NCBI GenBank assembly: GCA_037974665.1
Contig: CM075778.1
Span: 7,057,001-7,121,000 of the forward strand
Reading direction: 5' to 3'
DNA: 64,000 nt
DNA from: Ehretia macrophylla
Taxonomy: Eukaryota > Streptophyta > Magnoliopsida > Boraginales > Ehretiaceae
The notes beneath the pieces were generated by a model. That model saw only the letters and a list, made by a program, of their open reading frames with translations, had not been told where the DNA came from and made no database searches. Position numbers and translations under genes: made by a program. This document shows positions 46,143 to 59,999 of this stretch, piece by piece (position 1 is the stretch's first letter; every line of letters starts with the position of its first letter).

Positions 46143-46208
46143 ATAAATAATAATAACAACAATAATAATAATAATAATTGTTGTTGTTGTTATTATTATT
46201 GTTGTTAT
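46143..46208. repeat. Inverted (AAT/AAC)n-(TTG/TTA)n microsatellite
   Basis: aataataataacaacaataa is followed by attgttgttgttgttattat, so the two halves are near-perfect complements and could form a long hairpin. Confidence 0.85.
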
Positions 46209-47498
46209 TAGCCTAAAGGCCTTAATCCTATGGTGATAACTAAATCTTTATTATGAAATTAATCTATTGACTAATCATATTTTGTATGAGTTCATTGTTT
46301 GAGAATTTGTCAAAGTTTGAAGGATATTCAACGTGTTAGCAAGCTCATGAGTATTGGAGTGATGATCAAGCTCATGGAAAGTGATGATGAAACAAAAAGC
46401 ATCCTCCAACTAGAAATTCAACATGTTCAGCTGGTAAAAGAGATCAAGATCATTCTAACTCAACCATGCATAAGCTCAACATCGTATGATCAAGATCAAA
46501 GCACTTTAATGGTCAAGATGTGAACATCCTAACTAGGATATTATCCTGAAGAAGGAAGATTAAAGAGATGATCAAAGCACTTTATGAATATCAATGTTAT
46601 ACAATCGTAAGAGTGTCATACAAAGCTCATCTGTGGCAAACAAGTTCAAGATATTGATCAAGCTCAAGTTCTTTGGTGGTGAAAATCCAAGATGATTCAA
46701 GTATAATATTCTATAGAGATCTCACCAGCAAAATTGAAAGTCAAAGATCAAAAAGGAAACTACAAGGATGGAGACGTCACGACATAAGGGGTAGCGGCTT
46801 GAAAATTAGGTTTGTATTTTTATGGTTCAAACTCTTGGTAATCTTCTAAAAATGCTTTTAAATATTTGCTCAAGAGTTTTGAAAAGTCTTTAAAAGATTA
46901 AATGAATTGGAACATCTTTGGAATAAATGTTCTTAAAAGATTTAAATAATTTATCTTCAAAAGATTGAATTTTCGAGTGAAAACTTTGTTTTAAACTCTT
47001 GAATTCAAAAATCGGTTTTAATCTTTCCACAAGAGTTTAGAAAATATTTTGAGAAGTTAAATAGCATGAAAAACTCTTTTGGACAAAGTTTTGTAGAAAA
47101 TTGAGTGACCCCGATAGTGATACCTGGGCTTGATAACAAGACCGCCCATCAAGGCTACCCCTGGGCAAAATGCTTGCAATTTTACCGGGCTTGATACCCG
47201 ATCATGTTAACAAAACTGGTATCACGACCGGTGGTCTGGGAATTTTGAGAAATAGTCGTTTTATGACCATTATAACATTTTCTATAAATACCAAACCAAC
47301 CATTTCATCAAATCAACTCTTCCAATCAATCTCTATATGTTCTAAGCTTACATTGTTGATTCAAAGCATCAAAAACACCAAGCTTGAACTATAACTTGCA
47401 CTATCTATTGAGCATTCAAGAGCTTCATTTGTATTATTCAACTCATTGAGGAGTTATATCATTGTCCACACATTCTTACACATTTATCTTGGTTGTCA
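46203..47498 (+). mobile_element. Sirevirus-type LTR, solo or truncated
   Basis: Its start tgttattagcctaaaggcc and the stretch 46850-47045 match, in inverse, the LTR at 7923-9683 (for example aaactcttgtggaaagatta). tataaataccaaaccaacc near 47281 is the conserved TATA region of this LTR group. The right side runs into a TTA/TTG microsatellite and the end is lost. No internal region follows. Confidence 0.65.
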
Positions 47499-47660
47499 TT
47501 ATTATTATTATTATTATTAATTTTGTTTTTATTTTTACTATTATTATTATTATTATTGTTATTTTTGTTTTTGTTTTTGTTTTTTCTTTTACTATTATTA
47601 TTATTTTATTATTTTATTTTATTATTATTATTATTGTTGTTGTTGTTGTTATTGTTATTG
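47499..47660. repeat. (ATT/TTG)n microsatellite
   Basis: Long interrupted run of att, ttt and gtt trinucleotides. Hydrophobic open frames here are repeat translations. Confidence 0.9.
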
Positions 47661-48554
47661 CAAAAGAAATTATATATAAAAAGTTATGTTTTTATGAGAG
47701 TATGTTAGTCATTTGATAAATAAATTTATTCTCAAGCACATGGAAATGTGGTAATCCCACGTGTTTGCTCTGAAATGGTTAATCTCATGTACGGGAAAAT
47801 AAAATTACATCAAGAATGAAATTTTCAAATTCATTTTTTCATACCAAATATGAGAATTAAAATAAAGTTAAAAATATCATCACATTCTCAATTCATTTTA
47901 ATATACCAATCACTATCTAAGTGTTTTAAGACATACTTATCAAAAAAAAACAAATGACGTCCTGATTGGTTAAACCTTAGGGAGGTAAACAATCACCCTT
48001 TCATGTACTATCGAATCGTATTGAATTAGAAAGAATGAAAAAATAAAGAAATGAAATGACTCCCTCCAAACTCCGAATAAAGTTCTCTAATCGTTCAACG
48101 GGTTTTTTTAAAGACATTAGTGATATGTGCCACCGCGTGAAAATATAAAATTTTGCCAACGGCACACAATCGACAAACCAGGGATTATTTCAAATGCCCA
48201 AAAAAACCCAAAAAAAAAAAAAATTGACAATCACATAGCTCCTAGCGCTCTTCATAGTTTATCGAAGAAAGATAGGAACAAAACATTCCTTGAAAAAATT
48301 GCCGAATAGCAACTACTTTAACTGCTGTATCTGTCATCAGAGATCGGTTGAGCCCCTCATCAAACCCGAGGAAAAAAAAAATGGGGAATTTCAGCTCTTA
48401 AGCAAATAAGAAGAGAAGATTAAGGCAACATAAGAACTGCAAAAACGCAAAACTTCCTGTTCCATCAAGATCAGCACAACCATAGAAATACAAGTGGAAA
48501 TTTTCATATGCTGATTAAGAATCAAAAGAAAATTTTCTTTCCACTCTGGATAAT
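47661..48554. other. Intergenic DNA downstream of the chaperonin gene
   Basis: Contains the second copy of the 45765-45840 block at about 47930-48000. No gene seen. Confidence 0.45.
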
Positions 48555-48574
48555 CGCAAATGAGTAACTCGTTT

Positions 48575-48580
48575 TTTATT
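48575..48580 (-). terminator. Likely poly(A) signal of the chaperonin gene
   Basis: AATAAA on the - strand, about 160 nt after the stop codon, at a normal distance for a plant 3' UTR. The cleavage site would then lie near 48550-48565. Confidence 0.55.
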
Positions 48581-48738
48581 ACATCCGCTCTTCGCTAGAC
48601 TCTCTCCCGAATTAATCCCTACACTTCTGATGACGCCTTTAGAATACACACATTCTACACCTAGCTCCAGTAACAGAAAACGGCTGAGCACGAGCTGTCA
48701 AATGGCCTTAAATGAATGTCGCGTGCTCGTAGGCTGAA

Positions 48739-52270
<3,532 letters not shown>

Positions 52271-53250
52271 AACTCTGCAATGTATCCGTCAAAATTAAGC
52301 ACCAGCTTCCCATAAACGGCCTTCTATGAAGATAGTTCATGTACATATGAAATCATATATACAAGCAATTAAATTAAGAAGGGCACTTCTGTTCTGAACA
52401 AAAGTGCTCTAGTTTCACACAGACAAGGTCGTAAATTTTTCCTTCAATAGTTTATGCAAGACCTTAATAGTACTACGAACAATTCACGCACACTTGAACA
52501 AACTGATAAAATACTCTCCATCAATATTATGTTACATGAACAGGACCCTCGCAAGGCATAACTCGTGTTATAGACTCAAGAAACAACTATCGCGGAGTTA
52601 TACACAAATTGATTAAGATTTTCCAATGTGGGACAACCGCGTGTTACTTCCAACCAAATCGATTATCTAGCTAGACTCTTTTCATCAAACTAATGGTTCT
52701 TGCGATTTATAATTTGATTAGATTCGATCAATTTCAGCAATTATAATAACAGTAAAGAACTCGTATTTAATAAAATCTAGTAAAATCAATGTACAACATC
52801 AACCCAGAAAAAAGTTTATTTCACGAAAAAAAAAAGTCAAACTGGACATTCAATTACGAACAAAGCAAGTATATGTATAGATATTATACTACCTTCATTT
52901 ATAAAGCAATAACAACAAAAAATACAAAAAAGGGTGGAATAATCAACCTCGTAAATTCCGAAAAGAACAACCTTTTCTTCTTAACATGTAAAATAATAAA
53001 CTGCAGTATAAACCAAAATATAAAAACTGCAACACAACATATATTCAGCTGAAATTTAAAAAAATGAGTAAACAATTGCTAAGAGGTTAATAGAGCATAA
53101 TTAAAAAAATAAAAGAAAAAAAAAAAAACTTACTATTTTTAGCTTGAGGTGGAGAAAAGTTATGAGGCAAAAAATGAAGTGTAAAGAGGAAAATGAGGAG
53201 ATGGTGTAAGAAAGTGCAGTTGGTGTGTGAGACAGATGATGTGTGTTAGG
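52271..53250 (-). other. Inferred 5' UTR and 5'-UTR intron of the chaperonin gene
   Basis: Four bases before the ATG on the - strand is an acceptor-like ttgcag (52275-52280). Upstream a consensus donor gtaagt occupies 53128-53133, after a pyrimidine-rich leader (about 53134-53250). This predicts an 859-bp intron in the leader, 52275-53133, followed by only four leader bases before the ATG. The span is AT-rich and has no coding potential of its own. Confidence 0.55.
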
Positions 53251-53271
53251 TTTAAGAAGATAAGGTGAGAG

Positions 53272-53277
53272 TTAATA
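53272..53277 (-). promoter_or_regulatory. TATA-like box of the chaperonin gene
   Basis: TATTAA on the - strand, about 30 bases before the start of the inferred pyrimidine-rich leader. It is a weak match and the placement is inferred. Confidence 0.35.
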
Positions 53278-53296
53278 GAAGCTCGTTCGTGAGTGA

Positions 53297-53309
53297 GAAG
53301 GTTCTAGAA
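53297..53309. promoter_or_regulatory. Heat-shock element upstream of the chaperonin gene
   Basis: GAAggTTCtaGAA is three alternating 5-bp units of the heat-shock factor site with no mismatch. It lies about 20 bases upstream of the TATA-like box in the gene's orientation. This fits heat induction of a chaperonin gene. Confidence 0.65.
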
Positions 53310-53387
53310 CTTTGTCATTTATCTGAAGCAAGAGGGTACGTGTTCTCTGGTGCATTTTTTAGCCTCTCTTGTTATGATAGTTAGGCC

Positions 53388-55417
53388 TAGTGGTGGCATT
53401 TGGATTGGATCAATACAGATTTAATTTAGTTCAATATATAAAAATTTGGATCTAATTTAATTCGAATGAAAATAGGTTTGATTTGGCTCAATTCATCACA
53501 TATAGATGGGTTGAGTTAGGTCATATATTTTTTGACCCAACTTATTTGTGTTTAAGCCCAACCCACCTCAGCCTATAAACTCAATCCAACCCAACTTGAA
53601 CTCAGCACAGACCCAGCTCAGGCCTAATTCAAGTCAAATAAAGCCCATCTTAATATTATAATTTGTACATGTAATTTTTTTTTATAAATAATTAGTGTAT
53701 TCAATTTCATTTTAGTACAATTTTTCTCATGAATAGTCCCCATTGTTTTCAAAAAATTCAGTTTAATCTCTATTGTTTTAAAATATTCAAAAAGATCCCT
53801 AATATTTTTTAAAAGATTCAGTTTAGTTTTCATTATTTTAAAAGGTTCAAAAAGATCTTCAATGTTTCCCAAAATATTTAAAAAGGTCCCCAATATTTTT
53901 TAAAAGATTCAAATAGTCCCCATTATTTCAAAAGGTTTAAAAAGGTCCCCCAATACTTTTTAAAAGACTCAAAATGGTCCTTACCGTCAAAACAAGCGTT
54001 AACTTTGACAGACTCTCTTTCATAATACAGTCTGACATGTGACAAAATTTAATCGGTTCGCTACTAATATGTAAAACAACGTTGTATAGGTCATCTCTTC
54101 CTCATGCCTTGCGAAAAAAAATTATAAATTATACATAATCTTTAAAAAATCGTAACTCCTTCAATTTTTGTCCAAATTTCATAAAATTTGGTCCGTAAGA
54201 ATGGAAATTTTAAGGAGAATTCATAATCTGTAATAGTCACGTGATTCAAATTTCAAAAAAATTATTTCTTATACCTAAATTATTTTTCAAATACTGGTCA
54301 CGTGACACGCACGTGACTACTATTCTGTCAAAATTAATGGTTGTTATAACGGTGAGGACCAGTTTGAGTCTTTTGAAAATATTAGGGACTTTTTTGAACC
54401 TTCTGGAAAATATTAGGGACTAAATTGAATCTTTTGAAAAATATTAAGGACCTTTTTGAATATTTTGAAACAATAGGGACTAAACTGAATCTTTTGAGAA
54501 ACATTGAGGACCTTTTTGAATATTTTGAAACAATGGGGACTAAACTGAATCTTTTGAGAAACATTGAGGACCTTTTTGAACCTTTTAAAACAATAGGGAC
54601 TAAACTAATTTTTTTAGAAACAATGGGGACTATTCATGCTATTCTCCCTTTATTTTACTACCTATTGTCTCTTTATTTTATTACAAGAGAATAACAATAT
54701 CTATGGCTATGGGAGAAAAAAATCTTTCACAACGATTACGTTCAAATGTTTGGAATCATTTTACTTACTTTGAAAAACAAGGTATGTAATTTGTAACTAT
54801 TGTGAATGTAAATATATTTCGTCGTCAATTTGAAACTGGAACACTTGTAAGTTATCTTGTATCTTAACAATCAAATATTTCAAACTATTTTAATCATCAA
54901 CCACCACTATCACCGCCACCAACATGCCCAGAACCTGCACAAATAGTATAATAAAATGGAGAACTTCTCTACCAACTTTCTTCATGCATTTATGTAATGT
55001 TTTTTTTTTATATTTATTAGTAACGTATCCGTATTTCGTGAACTTGTAATTTTTTAAGTAATATTTTATCATTTATATTAATATTATCAATCAACTTATG
55101 TCTTGTTAATTATTGAATTAACTTTTTCGTAAAAAATGTTAAGCTTAAGTTTTTTTCGTTATTAATCCAACTATCAAAATTCAGAACACACTAATAAAAA
55201 ATTAAAAAATAAAGATGGGCTAGCCCAGCCCAACTTAACCCAACTTAGCCCAGCTCGCGACTCGTGGTAGTGAGCTCATGGGCCGAGCTGGGTCCTATAT
55301 TTCAAGAATTGAGCCCAGCCCAACTCAGCCCACTAAACATATGTGCCGAGCCGGGCTCATTTTTCTTAACCCAAGATTCGACCGGATCGTGTCGGGCTAG
55401 CCCATTTGCCAGCTCTA
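53388..55417 (+). mobile_element. Non-autonomous hAT element with BED exon, copy 2, interrupted
   Basis: A perfect 8-bp target duplication gttaggcc flanks it (53380-53387, 55418-55425). The ends tagtggtggcatttgg and tagagctggcaaatgggc (right end inverted) and the interior match copy 1 at 5637-6756. A MITE of about 930 bp is inserted near 53725-54645. The BED region (about 54700-54945) is no longer open: an early base loss after the conserved finger start shifts the frame, and later stops follow. Its left end lies within about 140 bases of the inferred chaperonin transcription start. Confidence 0.88.
53725..54645. mobile_element. MITE with 60-bp internally repeated inverted ends
   Basis: Both ends read catgaatagtccccattgtt (right end inverted) and each arm is built of a repeated unit with alternating ttcagtttagtcc and ttcaaaaaggtcc blocks. 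The right arm keeps four to five units in exact 60-base steps (54361, 54421, 54481, 54541, 54601). The centre (about 54000-54330) is unique. The long inverted arms suggest a Mutator-like origin, but I could not fix a target duplication. Confidence 0.7.
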
Positions 55418-56069
55418 GTTAGGCCTTGTTTGGATTCACAAGAAAAAGATAGTATATACTACATCACCATTCTAATTTCATCATTTATTTATTACCTTCT
55501 ATATTCATACATAATTAGCATGCTAAAATAACAAACTTTTAGCGTTTGCCCACGACTCTATTTGAATTGATTGGATTAAAGTTTACCACCTTAAGCTAAT
55601 TTCAACAGTTTTCTTATTTTTTCTCTATATGTAGAGAGTTTAGAGTTGTCTCCTTAGTTTTAAGAGTCTCTTATTTTAGTTTCATTCCAACAGCCTCCCT
55701 ACTTTTAATTTATCCTTATTTCAGGGACTTTTTATTTCAATTTCACTCCAACAGTTTCCCTAATTTAAGAATTCTCTATGTTTGTTTTACTCTAATATAT
55801 CTCTATTTTGATTAAACACGCTACTTTAATGTTTTTATTTACGTTTTTTATTTGTTAAAGATAATATTCTATTTTAATTATTAATATTATTTTCTATCAT
55901 ATTTTTAATTAATATTATTGCATATTCTATGGCTAGTATACTTGATGTCTTTGATCATTACCATGTATGTCATCCAAACTAATATCTGCCTATGCTAAAA
56001 CAAGTAGCATATTTTTTTGATCGAGAAGTTACTTTTTCGTGATACTTTATTTTTCAGGGCTTACTTATG
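55418..56069. other. Intergenic DNA with a MITE half
   Basis: About 55593-55800 carries repeated actccaacag.ctcccta blocks of the MITE family seen at 23290-23826. No gene. Confidence 0.45.
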
Positions 56070-58491
56070 TGTAAAACCCGGCACGAGAGCCTATACGTAA
56101 TTACACTATTAATAATGCATTTATATCATTTCATGTGTATTAGCATCAATTAACATGCAATAATGTCATTTAACGTGCATTTTTATCGTTTTACGTGCAA
56201 ATGTGTTCAATTACGTGTATTAGGGAGTTCTACGTGTCGTAGGCATTAATTGTACTCCAATAAGTCAAGAGTAGTAACCAATTAGTTGTAATTCAACCAA
56301 AATGGCAAACTAGCAATACATGATTTAGTTGGAGGGCACTCTTGACATTTGGCAAAATAGGATATTTTATCACCTAACTCCACTATTCTTGACCAAGCAA
56401 AAACACACAAAATACACTCAAACACACACTCATACATGATCAAGAGAGAGAGAGAGAAGAGAGGGAGAGAAGAAGAAAAAGAAAGAGGAAGAAAGAATGA
56501 GAATAAGAAAGAAAGAAAGCTTGGTCAAGCCCTTGCTAGCCATTTTTTAGCATCTTCTTGCACCTTCAACTTAGATCTTGCATCCTAGCACTCATTCAAG
56601 GTGAGGGTTGTTTTCTTAAATGTTTTTCAAAGTTATATTGGACATGATTTGTGGATATATATGTGTGTTGAGCTTGATTTAATAAATATATAAGCTTATG
56701 TCCTACATTCAAGCTTAGTTGAGATTTTTGAACTTGTGAGGGGTGTTTGTTGTGATATGGCTATGTAACTTACTATCTCATGTTTTCTTATACTTATATG
56801 AACATTTACAATGCTTGAACTTGATGATTACACTTGAAATTGAGCTAAGAAGTTAGAATTTATAACCCTAGAACACATACTATGCTTGAAGGTCAAGTTG
56901 AGTTGTTGTTAATTGTTGCTAGCCTTCGGGAATCAGTGGTCGTTGAGCTTAATTGTGTTTTAAGGTAGATAAATGTTGCAATATTGGATGTTTGTGAAGA
57001 GGTTTGGGTTTTGGTGGAGGTGGATTTGGAGTTATGAAGAGGTTAGAAGCAAGAAATGGCCATTTTCGGCTTGTGTTTTACTGAGTTTTTTCTCAGTCGG
57101 TCAAGGGAGTCGGACAAGGCCCTCGTCCGACTCACCTCAACCGACTCAACTAGTGGGAGTCGGTCAAAGGAGTCGGACGAGACCCTCGTCCGACTCCCTC
57201 GTTCGACTGCCCCTCCCCTGTTTGCGCAGCGTTTTTCTAAAGGCTGTATCTTACTCAATTCAACTCCGAATTGGGTTCCGTTTGATTCTAAAATTATTTA
57301 TTTTCGATAAAATTCAAGCCTAGACCAAAATCAGGTTAATTGGAGTTTGGAAAAGTAGGTAAATTAATTGATTAAGTTAGGCTAATGTGGAAGTGTTGGA
57401 GGCACTACATGGTTAAACACTTGTATGGTGAGACAACCTTCCTTGTTAACCTCCACATTGTGTCTATGAATTCTAAATGCAAGATGTTATAATTGTTTAC
57501 ACGTTTATATGTTGGAATATGTTCAAGGTTAAATACATGCTTATGTGGTCGGGGGCAACCTACTTTGTTGCCTCCCTTTCCTGTTGATGCATATATTTTT
57601 CTTATCATGTTAACAATTACGGGCGTGATGGTTGCAACCACAATTATGGGCATGGTGGCGTTCGTTTCCTTCGGGTAGCATCAAGCTACCAATCGGTCTC
57701 AAGTACTATGGTCCCCGGTGTTTATCCGGATATCACCTAATGTTTGGAGTTGGGAAAAAGTGATAAAGATTGATTCAAGGACGACCGTCTACAGTAATTG
57801 CAAGGAAAAACCAATATCCTTTGATATATGGTAAACCTACCCTTACTTGGGACCTTGAAGACCTCGGAGAGTAGAGTTATGTGTTACTACTTGTTCATTA
57901 ATTCTTGTACTTAATTGCAACTCATGCATGACATATTTTTTTTAAAAGGGCTTTCTAAATATTGAAAATGCTTGCGAAAACCTCCCATGACAATTAACCC
58001 TCGCTGAGCTAAGTGTAGCTCATCCCATTTCATGATAATCCTTCAAGTGAGGCTGAGCCAGAGCCAGAGAATCAAACGGAAGGCGAGGCATACTTGTATG
58101 ATGAATCAAACTTGTATTTGTTGTGATCCTACTTGCTTGTATTGTTGGATTTTTGGGATGTTATGAACTATGTTGTAAATTGATTAGATCAACTCAATGA
58201 CCGTAATCTTTTGGATTTGGTTATGTAATTAATTTCGTGGGCAATGGTTTGTAACTGTTCTACTGTCTTATTCTTTTGAGGTCTAGAAGGCTTTGATGAA
58301 ACTAGGCCTTGTAAATGTTGGTAACAAGTTAATGAAAGGTGAAATGTCGTTAGTTTTGGGCACCCTCTTGAGGTTATTTGTGGACATTATAAATGTTTAA
58401 GTTATGAATTGATGATTGAATAAGTTTATCTATCTAGTACATGTCATGTTCCGGCCTTGTCCTAGCAATGGGTCGAGGTCAGGGCGTGACA
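56070..58491 (+). repeat. 5' LTR of the chromovirus fossil
   Basis: 2422 bp, tgtaaaacccgg to agggcgtgaca. It contains a purine (ag) tract near 56445-56520 and a GC-rich island near 57095-57215 with two near-identical hairpins. The bases before it are ttatg; the matching 3' target site is outside the window. Confidence 0.9.
57108..57195. repeat. Paired GC-rich hairpins in the LTR
   Basis: agtcggacgag and ctcgtccgact (57171-57195) are perfect 11-base arms around acc. A near-identical copy with one arm change lies at 57108-57132 around gcc. Confidence 0.9.
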
Positions 58492-58839
58492 CCTTTAGGT
58501 GGTATCAAAGCTAGCCTAGGCTAGCGAATGTTCAGGTTTAGAAATATGGTCCATGGGTAGATGCCCTAAATAGGAAGATGAATTACTTAAGAGATGTTTT
58601 GAATTACTTATGTGTTAGGATGATTTATGTGTCTACGTGCGAATCATACGTGTTTTTATGTCATATTTATTTCTTGTTAATTTGAGAATTATGTGATTAA
58701 GTATGGCCATACTCTATATTGTGTCAATATTAATTTATCCATAATCATTCCCATTAGAAGTAGCTATAGGACATGTACTCTTACCTCATATCATATTGCA
58801 TGCGTGTTATATAACCGTGGGTAGTCCATATGCTATGTT

Positions 58840-59900
58840 TATAGATGGTAGGTCGTAACACCCGTGCGAATGCCGGAGCACAAGGAACGGGGAATGCTGA
58901 CCTAGCCAACCCTGGGATAGCCATGATCAATATGATGGCAAATGTGATAGATCGCATGAGTAGGGTCATGGAGCAACAAGCGAACATGGGTGCGGGTAAC
59001 AACAACAATAACAATAATAATAATAATAACAATGGTGGTGGCAACAACAACAACAACAACAACTGAGGTAATAGATGTGATACCTTGAGAGGCTTCCTAG
59101 GGTATGGACCTTCTAAGTTCTTGGGTGAGCCTGACAGTGAGAAGGCGGAGGCTTGGCTTGCCAAGGTAGAAAAGATCTTTGTTGCCATGGACTACAACGA
59201 TGAGAAGAAGGTGACATTCGCAACTTTCTTGCTGGAGGAGGATGCGGAGGAATGGTGGAGAAATGAGAAGGCTCGTTAGGAACAGAATGGTACTCCGGTT
59301 ACATGGGCTAACTTTGTAGACTCTTTCAAGAACAACTATGTGTTAGAAGTGGTTCAGGAGAGGAAGGAATAAGAGTTCTTAACCGTGAGGCAAGGAAGCT
59401 TGTTTGTAGTGCAGTACGGAGCTCGATTCAACAAACTTTCCAAGTACTAGCCATGGTTGGTCCAAACAAAAAATGAAAGGATCAGACACTTCATTCAGGG
59501 ACTAAGGCCCGAAATTCGTGATTTTCTTGCATCCCATCATTTCACTACTTATGCCGAAATGGTTGATTCGGCATCGTGAGTTAAGAAGAGAAGATTGGAT
59601 ACTCGTGGGAAACCGAGTGAAGTGAGTAAGAGGCCAATATTGTCATAAGCACCTCAGAGATCATACTCAGCCCAGAGTCAAACTTCAAGTCAAGCTAGGT
59701 CAGTCTCTACCTGACCACAACCGAGTGCTTCAATTATTCAATCGGCTAGTGGTTCGTCAGGCAGTGCTACTGTTGCCAAGAATGTTGTGTGCAACTAATA
59801 AAAAGGGGCATATGGAGGCCCAGTGTTGGAGGAAAACGGGTAAGTGTTTGGGTTGTAGAAGTGATCAACACTTAGCTAAAGATTGTCTGAAACGGGGAAA
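58840..59900 (+). mobile_element. gag region of the chromovirus fossil
   Basis: The N-terminal part carries an asparagine run from an aac/aat repeat (near 59000-59065). The gag core (FLGEPDSEKAEAWL, EEWWR) follows, and a CCHC zinc-knuckle region lies near 59790-59880. It is broken. Confidence 0.85.
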
Positions 59901-59999
59901 AGAGGTGCACCAAATCAGGCCGTGGGAAATACACCGGCCCAGAGAGTCCAAGCTCGAGTGTATGTTGTTGATCAAGAGGAGATTCCAGAGGCTGCAGTA

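Noticed and set aside
47462-47716. Hydrophobic open frames resembling membrane proteins
   Set aside because: They are translations of a TTA/TTG microsatellite (I, L, F, V runs) in several frames at once.
54361-54645. 60-base periodic repeats as a CRISPR-like array
   Set aside because: No unique spacers, the whole unit repeats, the copies sit in the inverted arm of a MITE, and this is plant nuclear DNA.
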